A stretch of 64,000 nt of DNA from Ciceribacter thiooxidans (GCF_014126615.1 NZ_CP059896.1:1188501-1252500); one strand, 5' to 3'. Shown: positions 8,672 through 17,484, counted from the first letter of the stretch. A program made the numbers and translations. The notes: a model not told the origin generated them from the letters alone.

Positions 8672-10213
8672 ATGACTGCGAACGCCTCCACGAGATCGAA
8701 GCGCCTCATCACCGGCCTTGTCGGCGCGGCCTTCGCCTTCGGTGCGACGATCGGGTCTGCGGAAATGGCCGCGGCGCAGCCGAACGGCCCGGAATCGGTG
8801 GCAAACCTCGCCGAGGGCCTGACCGGCGCGGTCGTCAACATCGCCACTTCGCAGAACGTGAAGGAGGAAGAGCGCGGACCGATGCCGCAGGTGCCAGAGG
8901 GCTCGCCGTTTCAGGAGTTCTTCGACGATTTCTACAAGAATCGCGAGGGCGGCGGCAATCAGAAGGTCAATTCGCTCGGCTCCGGTTTCGTCATCGATCC
9001 GAGCGGCTTCATCGTCACCAACAACCACGTGATCGAGAATGCCGACGACATCGAGGCGATCTTTTCCGACGGATCGAAGCTCAAGGCGAAGCTGGTCGGC
9101 ACGGACACGAAGACCGATCTCTCGGTGCTCAAGGTAGAACCCCCGAAACCTCTCACCGCGGTGAAGTTCGGGGATTCCCGCAAGATGCGCATCGGCGACT
9201 GGGTGATGGCGATCGGCAACCCCTTCGGTCTCGGTGGTTCCGTGTCGGTCGGCATCGTCTCGGCACGCGGCCGCAACATCAATGCCGGCCCCTACGACAA
9301 TTTCATCCAGACCGACGCGGCGATCAACAAGGGCAATTCCGGCGGCCCGCTGTTCAACATGGACGGCGAGGTCATCGGCATCAACACGGCGATCATTTCG
9401 CCGAGCGGCGGTTCGATCGGCATCGGTTTCGCCGTGCCGACGGAGCTTGCCGAAAACGTCATCCGCCAGCTGAAGGAGTTCGGCGAGACGCGGCGCGGCT
9501 GGCTCGGCGTGCGCATCCAGCCGGTCACGGATGCGGTCGCCGCAAGCGTCGGGCTGAAGAACAACAAGGGCGCGCTGGTCAGCGGTGTCATCAAGGGTGG
9601 CCCGGTCGAAAACGGTCCGATCCGCGCCGGTGACGTCATCTTGCGTTTCGACGGAAAGGACGTGAGCGAGAGCCGCGACCTCGTGCGGAGCGTGGCTGAG
9701 AGCACCGTCGGCGCGGAGGTCGAAGTGGTGCTCCTTCGCGACGGAAAGGAACAGACGGTCAAGGTGAAGCTCGGTCGTCTCGAGGACGAGCCTGCGGATG
9801 CCTCGGGCGAGGTGACGGAAGCGCCTTCCGGTGACGGGACGCTGCCGCCGCAGGCGGGAGAGCCGCAGCCTGGCGACCAGCCCTCAGGCGAGGCGGTCCC
9901 CGGTGTTCCCGTGAGCGTGGAGAGACTGGGGCTTTCCCTCGGTGCCCTCGATGACGCGGCACGCCAGAAGTTCAAGGTCGCCGAGAGCGTCGAGGGCGTC
10001 GTCATCACCGCCGTTGCGGCTGGTTCGGCGGCTGCCGAAAAGGGGCTTGTCGCCGGCGAGGTGATCGTCGAGGTGGCTCAGGAATTCATGGAGACGCCGG
10101 AACGCGTCAGCGAAGTGCTGCAACGCCTGAAAAGTGAGGGCCGCCGCAGCGCGCATGTGATGATCGCCAATCCTGCCGGCGACCTGCGCTTCGTGGCAAT
10201 CCCGCTCGAATAG
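8672..10213 (+). CDS. degP: DegP/Do family periplasmic serine endopeptidase
   Basis: Periplasmic protease and chaperone for misfolded envelope proteins. The 513-residue protein has a signal peptide (residues 1-36, ending near AAAQ) and a trypsin-like domain with catalytic triad His119 (TNNHVIEN), Asp149 (TDLSVLKV) and Ser223 (GNSGGPLF). PDZ1 follows (about 285-365, RRGWLGVRIQPV), then a Pro/Glu/Gly linker and PDZ2 (about 410-510). The LA-loop region (KEEERGPMPQVPEG...FFDDFYKNREGGG) is of the Do type. It lies 73 bases after the DUF2065 gene in the hflKC cluster and probably has its own stress-responsive promoter, which I could not identify. Confidence 0.96.
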   Translation: MTANASTRSKRLITGLVGAAFAFGATIGSAEMAAAQPNGPESVANLAEGLTGAVVNIATSQNVKEEERGPMPQVPEGSPFQEFFDDFYKNREGGGNQKVNSLGSGFVIDPSGFIVTNNHVIENADDIEAIFSDGSKLKAKLVGTDTKTDLSVLKVEPPKPLTAVKFGDSRKMRIGDWVMAIGNPFGLGGSVSVGIVSARGRNINAGPYDNFIQTDAAINKGNSGGPLFNMDGEVIGINTAIISPSGGSIGIGFAVPTELAENVIRQLKEFGETRRGWLGVRIQPVTDAVAASVGLKNNKGALVSGVIKGGPVENGPIRAGDVILRFDGKDVSESRDLVRSVAESTVGAEVEVVLLRDGKEQTVKVKLGRLEDEPADASGEVTEAPSGDGTLPPQAGEPQPGDQPSGEAVPGVPVSVERLGLSLGALDDAARQKFKVAESVEGVVITAVAAGSAAAEKGLVAGEVIVEVAQEFMETPERVSEVLQRLKSEGRRSAHVMIANPAGDLRFVAIPLE

Positions 10214-10230
10214 AACCCTGTATGAGGGCG

Positions 10231-10250
10231 AGCGGGTTCCGGCCCGCTTT
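10231..10250 (+). terminator. Weak intrinsic terminator after degP
   Basis: AGCGGG (10231-10236) pairs with CCCGCT (10243-10248) across a 6-base loop, beginning 18 bases after the degP stop. Only two T residues follow directly, so termination may need Rho. Confidence 0.4.
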
Positions 10251-10342
10251 CCTGATCCTGTGATCGAACTTCGGGCCTCAAGCCTTTTGCGGGGAATCCG
10301 TTCTCACAGGTCGGGGCAGGCGCATTGGCGCCCGCGGAGCGC

Positions 10343-10891
10343 TCAGACGTCGCCTCTGCCGATCCGGTAGAGGACGTGGCGCTGCAGGTGCGGATGGGTG
10401 TAAGGCACGCGCGGATGGTCGAAATCGCCGTCGATATCGCGCCTCATTCCGATCCGTTCCATGACCGCCCATGAACGGAGATTGTCGGCAACGGCGAAGG
10501 AGACCACTTCGTCGAGCGCCTTTTCTTCGAAGGCGACGCGCAACAATGCGCGGGCTGCTTCCGTCACATAGCCGTTGCCCCAGAAGCGGGTCGCAAGTCG
10601 CCAGCCGATCTCGATCGTGCCTTCGGGAAGGACGGGAGCGATCTTCGCCTCGGCGAGCCCGCAGAAACCGATCGGCTCGGCCGTTTCCTTCAGCTCCAGT
10701 GCATAGAAGCCGTAGCCGGTCTGATCGATCATGTCCCGCAGGAGGTCCATCATCGCGTCGGCTTCCGCATGCGTCCGGCGCATCGCAAAGAACTCCATCA
10801 CCTTCGGGTCGGCATTGATCTCGCGAAAGAGGTCACGGTCGGTGTCCTTCCAGTTGCGGACGATCAGCCGTGGCGTTTCGGTGATTATCAT
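10343..10891 (-). CDS. GNAT N-acetyltransferase (RimJ/RimL type)
   Basis: A 182-residue acetyl-CoA-dependent transferase. It opens MIITETPRLIVRNWKDTDRD, the usual start of the RimJ/RimL branch, and continues with FGVG-like core elements: EPIGFCGLAEAKIAP, EIGWRLATRFWGNGYVTEAARALL (acetyl-CoA pyrophosphate loop W-G-x-G-Y) and NLRSWAVMERIGMRRDIDGDF. Substrate cannot be read; members modify ribosomal proteins, amino acids or drugs. It ends 129 bases from degP (convergent) and lies just downstream of serB on the same strand (15-base gap), so it may be co-transcribed with serB. Confidence 0.88.
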   Translation of the reverse strand: MIITETPRLIVRNWKDTDRDLFREINADPKVMEFFAMRRTHAEADAMMDLLRDMIDQTGYGFYALELKETAEPIGFCGLAEAKIAPVLPEGTIEIGWRLATRFWGNGYVTEAARALLRVAFEEKALDEVVSFAVADNLRSWAVMERIGMRRDIDGDFDHPRVPYTHPHLQRHVLYRIGRGDV

Positions 10892-10906
10892 GGCGTCCTC
10901 GGCCGG

Positions 10907-11797
10907 TCAGGGGAAAACGAAGTCGGTCTTGCGATAGCCCTGCAGATAGAGAAGGGCGGTGAGATCGCAGTGGTCGAGGCGGATATTCGCCTGGGCGGCC
11001 ACCGCGGGCTTCGCGTGCAACGCGACGCCGCTGCCGGCGAGGCCGAGCATGGCGAGGTCATTGGCACCGTCGCCGACGGCAATCACGTCATGGGGGGTAA
11101 TGCCGAGCCGCTCGCAGATCTCGATGAGCGCGTCGACCTTGGCCTGCTTTCCGAGGATCGGTTCGGCCACTTCGCCGGTGAGATGGCCGTCCTTCTCGAG
11201 CAGGATGTTGGCGCGGTTCTCGTGAAAGCCCAGGCGTTCCGCGATGCGGTTGGTGAAGACGGTGAAGCCGCCGGAGACGAGCGCGGTATGAAAACCGCGG
11301 GCCCTCATGGTGGCGATCAGTTCCGGTCCGCCGGCCGTCAGCGTGATGCGTTTTGCGAGCACCTCGTCCACGACCGAAATCGGCAGACCCTTCAGAAGCG
11401 CCACGCGTTCGCGCAGCGCCGGCTCGAAGGCGATCTCGCCGTTCATCGCACGGGCGGTGATTTTCGCAACCTTGTCCTTCAATCCCACTTCGGCGGCGAG
11501 CTCGTCGATGCATTCCTGACCGATCATCGTCGAATCCATGTCGGCGATCAGGAACTTCTTGCGCCGGTGGTCGGCATCCTGGATTGCGAGATCGACCGGG
11601 GCCGTGTCGAGGATCGCCCGGATGTCGACGTTCGCTTCGACCGGGTCGCTGCCGTCTTTCAGCACAATGTCGCAGGCGATGCCGTCGGCGAGCCAATAGA
11701 GGCCGGACGCGCCGACCGCTTCCGCAGCCTTTTCGGCGAGTGCCGGGGTGACGGCGGGATTTGACGGATTGGCAAGAAGCGTGGCAACGAAGGCCAT
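10907..11797 (-). CDS. serB: Phosphoserine phosphatase
   Basis: Last step of serine synthesis: hydrolyses O-phosphoserine. HAD fold with DxDxT motif at Asp86, Asp88 and Thr90 (IADMDSTMIG), then SGGF (motif II) and the GDGANDLAMLGLAGSGVALH motif III/IV. The ~80 N-terminal residues form the ACT-like domain of long SerB. The ATG at 11797 was chosen because it begins the family-like MAFVATLLANPSNPA; the longer open frame is inside miaA. Start codons of serB (11797-11795) and miaA (11796-11798) overlap head to head, so their transcripts must overlap at the 5' ends. Confidence 0.95.
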   Translation of the reverse strand: MAFVATLLANPSNPAVTPALAEKAAEAVGASGLYWLADGIACDIVLKDGSDPVEANVDIRAILDTAPVDLAIQDADHRRKKFLIADMDSTMIGQECIDELAAEVGLKDKVAKITARAMNGEIAFEPALRERVALLKGLPISVVDEVLAKRITLTAGGPELIATMRARGFHTALVSGGFTVFTNRIAERLGFHENRANILLEKDGHLTGEVAEPILGKQAKVDALIEICERLGITPHDVIAVGDGANDLAMLGLAGSGVALHAKPAVAAQANIRLDHCDLTALLYLQGYRKTDFVFP

Positions 11798-12689
11798 GAT
11801 GAGGAACCCTGTGGACGATATCGACGCGATCCTGATAACCGGGCCGACCGCAAGCGGCAAGTCCGCGCTGGCGCTTGATCTGGCGAAACGCCACGGCGGT
11901 GTGGTCGTCAATGCCGACAGCATGCAGGTCTACGACACGCTGCGGCTTTTGACGGCGCGGCCTTCGGAGGAGGAGATGGAGGGCGTCCCGCATCACCTCT
12001 ACGGCCATGTGCCGGCGGGCGCGGCCTACTCGACCGGCGACTGGTTGAGGGAGGTCAGCGAGCTTCTCGCGCGGCTGAAAGTGGAAGGAACGCCTCCGGT
12101 GATCGTCGGCGGCACCGGCCTCTATTTCAAGGCGCTGACCGGCGGGCTTTCCGACATGCCGCAAATTCCGGCCGAGATTCGGGAAAACTTGCGAAATCGC
12201 CTGGCGGAAGAGGGGCCGGTTGCGCTCCACGCACTGCTCGAACGCAACGATCCGGCAACGGCGGCGCGGCTCAACCTGCAGGACGGACAAAGGATTCTCC
12301 GGGCGCTGGAGGTCATCGAGACGACCGGTCGGTCGATCTCCGAGTTCCAGGGCAAAGCGGGGCCGGTGATCGTCGACCCGGCGCGAGCGCGGAAGCTCAT
12401 CGTGCTGCCGGAGCGGGATGTCCTCTATTCCCGGATCGACCGGCGCTTTTCGACGATGCTCGAGAGTGGCGCAGTCGAGGAGGTCGAGGCACTGCTGGCG
12501 CTCGACCTGCCGCCGGAAATGCCAGTGATGAAGGCGATCGGCGTTTCGCAGATCGCCGCGATGCTCAAGGGCGAGATGAGCCGCGAGGACGTGATCGAGA
12601 AGGCGTCGGCGGCCACGCGGCAATACGCAAAGCGACAGATGACCTGGTTCCGCAACCAGATGGACGAGAGCTGGGAGAGGATCCAGTAG
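11796..12689 (+). CDS. miaA: tRNA dimethylallyltransferase
   Basis: Adds a dimethylallyl group to A37 of tRNAs that read UNN codons. The 297-residue protein has the P-loop GPTASGKS (residues 16-23), the DSMQVYDTLRLLTARPS segment, VPHHLYGHVPAGAAYSTGDW, the VIVGGTGLYFKALTGG signature and a C-terminal basic YAKRQMTWFRNQ motif. It starts at ATG 11796 or the adjacent ATG 11799, and a GTG a few codons later is also possible. It is divergent from serB with overlapping start codons, so its promoter must lie inside serB. Confidence 0.95.
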   Translation: MMRNPVDDIDAILITGPTASGKSALALDLAKRHGGVVVNADSMQVYDTLRLLTARPSEEEMEGVPHHLYGHVPAGAAYSTGDWLREVSELLARLKVEGTPPVIVGGTGLYFKALTGGLSDMPQIPAEIRENLRNRLAEEGPVALHALLERNDPATAARLNLQDGQRILRALEVIETTGRSISEFQGKAGPVIVDPARARKLIVLPERDVLYSRIDRRFSTMLESGAVEEVEALLALDLPPEMPVMKAIGVSQIAAMLKGEMSREDVIEKASAATRQYAKRQMTWFRNQMDESWERIQ

Positions 12690-12709
12690 ACGGATCCTGC
12701 CGTGATCCG

Positions 12710-14761
12710 TCAGTCCTTGTTGTAGAGGCTGGACAGCGGTCTCTTGAGGATGCTTTCCCGCAGCGAGAGGCCGGGCTCGCGGCGCAGTGTCGGCGCCGGC
12801 TGCTGCGGCTCGACGCCCCTGCTGGTGGGTGGCACGCGGGTTTCGTACTGGCTGCGTGGCGCCGGTTCGTGGAGTTCGGTCCTGCGCCGCAAGGATTGCA
12901 GGTCGTCGCTCGTACTGTTTCCCATCGGCAGCATGTCGGGACGATAGGGCTCGATGGAGGGTGTCTCTTCCAGCATGGATGGCGCGCAGGCCGTAAAATC
13001 GTCGTCCGGCGGCGTCATTGCGCTCATGGGTGTGCCCGCGCCCAATGACGCCGGCTGTTCGGTGGCGTCGTAGCTGCGCTGGAAGGCCGAAATGTCCGGT
13101 CCGGATACGGCGCGCATACGGCTGACGACGTTGCGCAGGTCGACCGTGTCCGGGGTTTCGTCGGAGCCTTTCACGGTCACGCCGTTCGCCTTCGGCAGAT
13201 GGTTCGGCTCGACGCGGGTGAAGCGCATGCGCATCGGTACCGCGATCGCCTCGCCGAAGGCGATCGCTTCGCCGTTGCCGATCGAAGAGATGAAGCTGGT
13301 GGTGGAGATCGAGGAGTCGGGGATGGCGGAGCGGATGATCTCCTGGTCACGGTCGTTGGAGAGCCGCATCGCAAACAGGGTCGAGCACTGCGAAAGAATG
13401 GTCTGGTCGAGTTCGCCCGGCCGCTGCGTGATGATGCCCAGCGAGCAGCCGTACTTGCGGCCTTCCTTGGCAATGCGGGCGATCGCCTGGCGGGTCGGGT
13501 AGAAGCCGAGATTGGGATCGGACGGCACGTAGCGGTGCGCTTCTTCGCAGACGACGAGCATATGCACGGCGCCGTTCGACCACAGCGCCAGCTCGAAGGC
13601 CATGCGGCAGAGCACCGAGGCGACGGAGTTCACCACTTCGGACGGGATGCCGGCGAGCTGGAAGGTCGAGATCGGCCGGTCCTCGCCGGGAATGCGGAAA
13701 ATGTGGCCGATGGTCTCCAGGATCGTGTCGTTGATTGTGTTGTTGGAGAACATGAAGTGGTAGCGGGGATCGTTGATCGCCGACATGATGCGCATCTTCA
13801 GCGATCGCAGGAAGGGCTTTTCGCCCCGGCCTTCGAGACGCCCGATGCGTTCGTCGATCAGTGCCAGAAGGTCGGCGATGCGATAGGGCACAGGCGTGTC
13901 GGCGGTGATCGAACTCTTCTCGTTTGCGCGGCGCATCAGCCCGGTTTCGCTGCCACGGAAGGCGCGCTTGGCCTCGGGCATCAGGTCGCGCAAAATGTCG
14001 AGCTCGTCGGGCACCGGGGGGCGTCCACGGAACACGACCTCGGCGAACTCCTCGAGCTTCATCAGCCAGAAGGGAAGATCGAGCGTCTCGGTGTCGATGA
14101 CGACGGCGTGCTCGGGGAAGGCGGCGGCGAATTCGTTGTGCGGATCGAGGATCAGTACGCGCAGCTTCGGGTCCGCCTTGATCGCCTGGCGCAGAAGCAG
14201 CGAGACGGCGGTCGACTTGCCGACGCCGGTCGAACCGACGACCGCGAAATGCTTGGAGAGCATCGAAGGAATGTGGATCGCGGCGTCGATGCTCTCGTCC
14301 TGCGTCAGCTTGCCGATGACGCAGGTGTCGCTCTTGCCGTTGTCGTAGATGCGCGAGAGATCGGCAGTGCGGATGCGGTGTGCGATCGCCCCTAGATAAG
14401 GGTAGCGCGAGATGCCGGTCGAGAACTCCTCGCGACCGTTCATGCCGACATGTACCTCGCCCAAAAGCTCGACCTCGATCAGGAAGGTGTTGTCGAGCTT
14501 TTCGCCCCAAGCCTTGGTGTCGGTCTGCATGGAGTAAACGAGGGCGACGACGCGATTGCTGCCGACTGTAATGGAGATCAGGCGGCCGACCGACCAGAGT
14601 TCGCTGAGCTCGGTGCCTCCGGCCTCAGCGACGGCGGCGACGGTGGCGCGCGATCCGTTGCATGCGACAACGCGCCCCAGCATGCGATTGCCGGGCCGGA
14701 GCTGATCGCGCCGGTCCTGTTCACCGGCCGTGCCCGACGTATGGAGGTCGTTGTTACGCAA
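12710..14761 (-). CDS. HerA-like ATPase (DUF87 domain)
   Basis: A 683-residue hexameric-ATPase-type protein. An N-terminal HAS-barrel-like region precedes the Walker A GSTGVGKST (residues about 176-184), with LRVLILDPHNEFAAAF as the following strand. Further on lie a Walker B-like strand (AVHMLVVCEEAHRYVPSDP) and the HerA motif YGCSLGIITQRPGELDQTIL. The C-terminal ~170 residues are Pro/Ser-rich and probably disordered. HerA proteins move on DNA and often work with the nuclease NurA, but no nurA is nearby. I chose the TTG at 14761 because GGGAG lies 7 bases upstream; a TTG at 14794 is less supported. The gene is divergent from the ilv leader. Confidence 0.85.
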   Translation of the reverse strand: MRNNDLHTSGTAGEQDRRDQLRPGNRMLGRVVACNGSRATVAAVAEAGGTELSELWSVGRLISITVGSNRVVALVYSMQTDTKAWGEKLDNTFLIEVELLGEVHVGMNGREEFSTGISRYPYLGAIAHRIRTADLSRIYDNGKSDTCVIGKLTQDESIDAAIHIPSMLSKHFAVVGSTGVGKSTAVSLLLRQAIKADPKLRVLILDPHNEFAAAFPEHAVVIDTETLDLPFWLMKLEEFAEVVFRGRPPVPDELDILRDLMPEAKRAFRGSETGLMRRANEKSSITADTPVPYRIADLLALIDERIGRLEGRGEKPFLRSLKMRIMSAINDPRYHFMFSNNTINDTILETIGHIFRIPGEDRPISTFQLAGIPSEVVNSVASVLCRMAFELALWSNGAVHMLVVCEEAHRYVPSDPNLGFYPTRQAIARIAKEGRKYGCSLGIITQRPGELDQTILSQCSTLFAMRLSNDRDQEIIRSAIPDSSISTTSFISSIGNGEAIAFGEAIAVPMRMRFTRVEPNHLPKANGVTVKGSDETPDTVDLRNVVSRMRAVSGPDISAFQRSYDATEQPASLGAGTPMSAMTPPDDDFTACAPSMLEETPSIEPYRPDMLPMGNSTSDDLQSLRRRTELHEPAPRSQYETRVPPTSRGVEPQQPAPTLRREPGLSLRESILKRPLSSLYNKD

Positions 14762-14883
14762 TAATAAACTCCCTGCTATGAGAGCTTGTAGCAAGAGAGG
14801 TTTAATAAGCCGTGTAAGGGGATGTTCCGCGGCTGACGCGCCTTCTTCTCCATGGCGATGGTGCTTTTTGCGGCAGATGCGCG

Positions 14884-14912
14884 TTGACGGGTCCGGTTTT
14901 TCTGTCTATCAG
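14884..14912 (+). promoter_or_regulatory. Probable promoter of the ilvIH leader
   Basis: TTGACG at 14884-14889 and TATCAG at 14907-14912 are separated by 17 bases. Transcription would start just upstream of the leader peptide ATG at 14920, possibly leaving a very short 5' end. This is a good sigma-70 match for a -35 box and a weaker one for the -10. Confidence 0.5.
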
Positions 14913-14919
14913 TTTTGCC

Positions 14920-14976
14920 ATGACTATTTCGGCAGTTCTTATCGTGGTGGGAAAGCGCATGGGCAGGATGGTGTAA
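14920..14976 (+). CDS. ilvIH leader peptide (attenuator)
   Basis: An 18-codon frame reading MTISAVLIVVGKRMGRMV then TAA. Six of residues 3-10 are branched-chain (Ile3, Val6, Leu7, Ile8, Val9, Val10), the signature of a leader peptide that senses charged Ile/Val/Leu tRNAs. The stop falls inside the small hairpin at 14966-14982, and an intrinsic terminator follows at 15011-15034. Ribosome stalling at the VLIVV stretch would change folding of the downstream leader and allow read-through into ilvI. Such leaders are predicted for ilv operons across proteobacteria. Confidence 0.85.
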   Translation: MTISAVLIVVGKRMGRMV

Positions 14977-15034
14977 CCATCCGGCGACAGCCACCCATGC
15001 GCTAGATGACAGGCTCCTCAAGGGGCCTTTTTTT
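14955..15034 (+). promoter_or_regulatory. ilvI transcription attenuator
   Basis: Three nested elements. An outer 9-bp stem pairs GCGCATGGG (14955-14963) with CCCATGCGC (14994-15002). Inside it, GGATGG (14966-14971) pairs with CCATCC (14977-14982). Downstream is an intrinsic terminator: AGGCTCC (15011-15017) with GGGGCCT (15022-15028) over a 4-base loop, followed by a T-run to 15034. The outer stem starts 10 codons into the leader peptide, so ribosome position on it decides whether it forms. I could not identify an antiterminator pairing with certainty. Confidence 0.75.
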
Positions 15035-15093
15035 ATGGCCAGAACCGGGGTCAAGACCCTGACAGAAAATCCAGAAGGCAAACGGAAACAGGC

Positions 15094-16872
15094 ATGACGG
15101 GAACAGACAATCAGATGACCGGCGCGGAGATCGTCCTCAGGGCGCTGAAGGACAACGGGGTTGAGCACATCTTCGGTTATCCGGGCGGTGCCGTGCTTCC
15201 GATCTACGACGAGATATTCCAGCAGGACGATATCCAGCACATCCTCGTCCGCCACGAGCAGGGCGCCGGTCACGCGGCCGAAGGTTACGCCCGCTCCACC
15301 GGCAAGGTCGGCGTCATGCTCGTGACGTCGGGCCCCGGCGCGACGAATGCCGTCACGCCGCTGCAGGACGCGCTGATGGACTCGATCCCGATCGTCTGCA
15401 TTTCGGGACAGGTTCCGACGCCGCTCATCGGTTCCGACGCCTTCCAGGAATGCGACACCGTCGGGATCACCCGGCCGTGCACCAAGCACAACTGGCTGGT
15501 CAAGGACGTCAACGATCTCGCCCGCATCATCCATGAGGCCTTCCGTATCGCCAGAACCGGCCGTCCGGGTCCGGTCGTCGTCGATATTCCGAAGGACGTC
15601 CAGTTCGCGACCGGCACCTATACGCCGCCGGAAGCGCACAGGATCCAGAAGAGCTACCAGCCGAAGGTGCAGGGCGACGCCCGCGCGATCCAGGCGGCGG
15701 TCGAGCTGATGGCGAGCGCCCGGCGTCCGATCATCTACAGCGGCGGCGGCGTCATCAATTCCGGACCGGAAGCCTCCAAGCTGCTGCGCGAACTGGTTTC
15801 GCTCACGGATTTTCCGATCACCTCCACCCTGATGGGGCTCGGCGCCTATCCGGCCTCCGGCAAGAACTGGCTCGGCATGCTCGGCATGCACGGCTCCTAC
15901 GAGGCCAACATGGCGATGCATGACTGCGACGTCATGGTCTGCATCGGCGCCCGTTTCGACGACCGCATCACCGGCCGCCTCAATGCCTTCTCGCCGAATT
16001 CCAAGAAGATCCACATCGACATCGATCCGTCCAACATCAACAAGAATGTCCGGGTCGACATTCCGATCGCCGGCGATGTCGGGCATGTGCTGGAAGACAT
16101 GGTCCGCTTGTGGCGGGCGCTTCCGAGGAAGCCGGATGCCGGCCAGACGGCGGAATGGCGCGATAGTGTCGCCCGCTGGCGCGCGCGCAACAGCTTCGCC
16201 TACACGCCGTCCAATGACGTCATCATGCCGCAATACGCGGTCGAGCGGCTCGCGGCCCTCACCAAGGATCGCGACACCTATATCACCACCGAAGTCGGCC
16301 AGCACCAGATGTGGGCGGCACAGTTCTTCGGTTTCGAGGAGCCGAACCGCTGGATGACCTCGGGTGGTCTCGGCACCATGGGCTACGGCTTCCCGGCGGC
16401 GATCGGCGTCCAGATCGCCCACCCGGAAAGCCTCGTCATCGATATTGCCGGCGACGCTTCGATCCAGATGTGCATCCAGGAAATGTCGTGCGCCGTCCAG
16501 TATGAAGCGCCGGTCAAGATCTTCATCTTGAACAACCAGTACATGGGTATGGTCCGCCAGTGGCAGCAGCTCCTGCACGGTAACCGGCTCTCGCACTCCT
16601 ATACCGAGGCGATGCCGGACTTCGTCAAGCTCGCCGAGGCCTATGGGGCCGTCGGTCTGCGTTGCGAGAAGCCGGGCGACCTGGACGCCGCTATCCTGGA
16701 GATGATCAACGTCAAGAAGCCGGTGATCTTCGACTGCCGCGTCGCCAACCTCGCCAACTGCTTCCCGATGATCCCGTCCGGCAAGGCACACAACGAAATG
16801 CTGCTGCCCGACGAGGCCACCGACGAGGCGGTCGCCAACGCCATCGACGCCAAGGGCCGCCAGCTCGTTTGA
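15094..16872 (+). CDS. ilvI: Acetolactate synthase, large catalytic subunit
   Basis: First common step of valine, leucine and isoleucine synthesis: condenses pyruvate with pyruvate or 2-oxobutyrate using thiamine diphosphate, FAD and Mg. The 592 residues match family length. Seen are GYPGGAVLPIYDEI, the catalytic Glu55 in RHEQGAGHAAEGYAR, VTSGPGATNAVTPLQDA, the FAD-region GMLGMHGSYEANMAM, and the thiamine diphosphate motif GDASIQMCIQEM...NNQYMGMVRQWQ. It follows the attenuator and is followed by its regulatory subunit ilvH after 16 bases. Some annotations call this gene ilvB. Confidence 0.97.
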   Translation: MTGTDNQMTGAEIVLRALKDNGVEHIFGYPGGAVLPIYDEIFQQDDIQHILVRHEQGAGHAAEGYARSTGKVGVMLVTSGPGATNAVTPLQDALMDSIPIVCISGQVPTPLIGSDAFQECDTVGITRPCTKHNWLVKDVNDLARIIHEAFRIARTGRPGPVVVDIPKDVQFATGTYTPPEAHRIQKSYQPKVQGDARAIQAAVELMASARRPIIYSGGGVINSGPEASKLLRELVSLTDFPITSTLMGLGAYPASGKNWLGMLGMHGSYEANMAMHDCDVMVCIGARFDDRITGRLNAFSPNSKKIHIDIDPSNINKNVRVDIPIAGDVGHVLEDMVRLWRALPRKPDAGQTAEWRDSVARWRARNSFAYTPSNDVIMPQYAVERLAALTKDRDTYITTEVGQHQMWAAQFFGFEEPNRWMTSGGLGTMGYGFPAAIGVQIAHPESLVIDIAGDASIQMCIQEMSCAVQYEAPVKIFILNNQYMGMVRQWQQLLHGNRLSHSYTEAMPDFVKLAEAYGAVGLRCEKPGDLDAAILEMINVKKPVIFDCRVANLANCFPMIPSGKAHNEMLLPDEATDEAVANAIDAKGRQLV

Positions 16873-16888
16873 TTTCAAGGGGTTTACA

Positions 16889-17461
16889 ATGAACGCACAC
16901 CTTCAGCCCACGGGCTCCGCCTACTTCATCGCCCCGGAAACGGCGAGCGTCGAAAGCCATACGCTCTCGATTCTCGTCGACAACGAGCCGGGCGTCCTTG
17001 CCCGCGTCATCGGCCTCTTCTCCGGCCGCGGCTACAACATCGAAAGCCTCACCGTCTCCGAAACCGAGCATGAGGCGCATCTGTCGCGGATCACCATCGT
17101 CACCCGTGGGACGCCGAGCGTCCTCGAGCAGATCAAGACGCAGCTCGAGCGCATCGTTCCGGTCCACCGCGTGGTGGACCTGACGGTCCGCGCTCGCGAG
17201 CTCGGCCAGGAACGGCCGATCGAGCGTGAGGTGGCTCTCGTGAAGGTCACCGGTTCCGGCGAGATGCGCGCCGAGACCTTGCGTCTTGCCGACGCCTTCC
17301 AGGCGAAGGTGGTGGATGCGACCGTCGATCACTTCATCTTCGAGATCACCGGCAAGTCTTCCAAGATCGACCAGTTCGTGGCGATCATGAAGCCGCTCGG
17401 CCTGAACGAGATCTGCCGCACCGGTATCGCTGCGATGAATCGCGGATCGCAGGGCATGTAA
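16889..17461 (+). CDS. ilvH: Acetolactate synthase, small regulatory subunit
   Basis: Stimulates the large subunit and confers valine feedback inhibition. The 190-residue protein has an N-terminal ACT domain (about residues 22-100: HTLSILVDNEPGVLARVIGL, then FSGRGYNIESLTVSETE) and the C-terminal ALS_ss domain (REVALVKVTGSGEMRAETLR, then DHFIFEITGKSSKIDQFVAI). A 20-residue N-terminal extension precedes the ACT domain, common in rhizobia. Spacing of 16 bases from ilvI and the terminator at 17485 close the operon. Confidence 0.96.
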   Translation: MNAHLQPTGSAYFIAPETASVESHTLSILVDNEPGVLARVIGLFSGRGYNIESLTVSETEHEAHLSRITIVTRGTPSVLEQIKTQLERIVPVHRVVDLTVRARELGQERPIEREVALVKVTGSGEMRAETLRLADAFQAKVVDATVDHFIFEITGKSSKIDQFVAIMKPLGLNEICRTGIAAMNRGSQGM

Positions 17462-17484
17462 AGCCATCCCTGCCTACGGACTGA

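Noticed and set aside
11088..12623. Open minus-strand frame of 511 codons over serB and miaA
   Set aside because: Antisense to miaA and out of frame with serB; no recognisable motif.
14730..15005. A 91-codon plus-strand protein overlapping the ilv leader
   Set aside because: It is incompatible with the structured attenuator and leader peptide, and has no ribosome site or conserved look.
14776..16878. Open minus-strand frame of 700 codons
   Set aside because: Exactly antisense to ilvI, which has all its motifs; the translation is Arg/Asp/Val-rich and shows no family signature.
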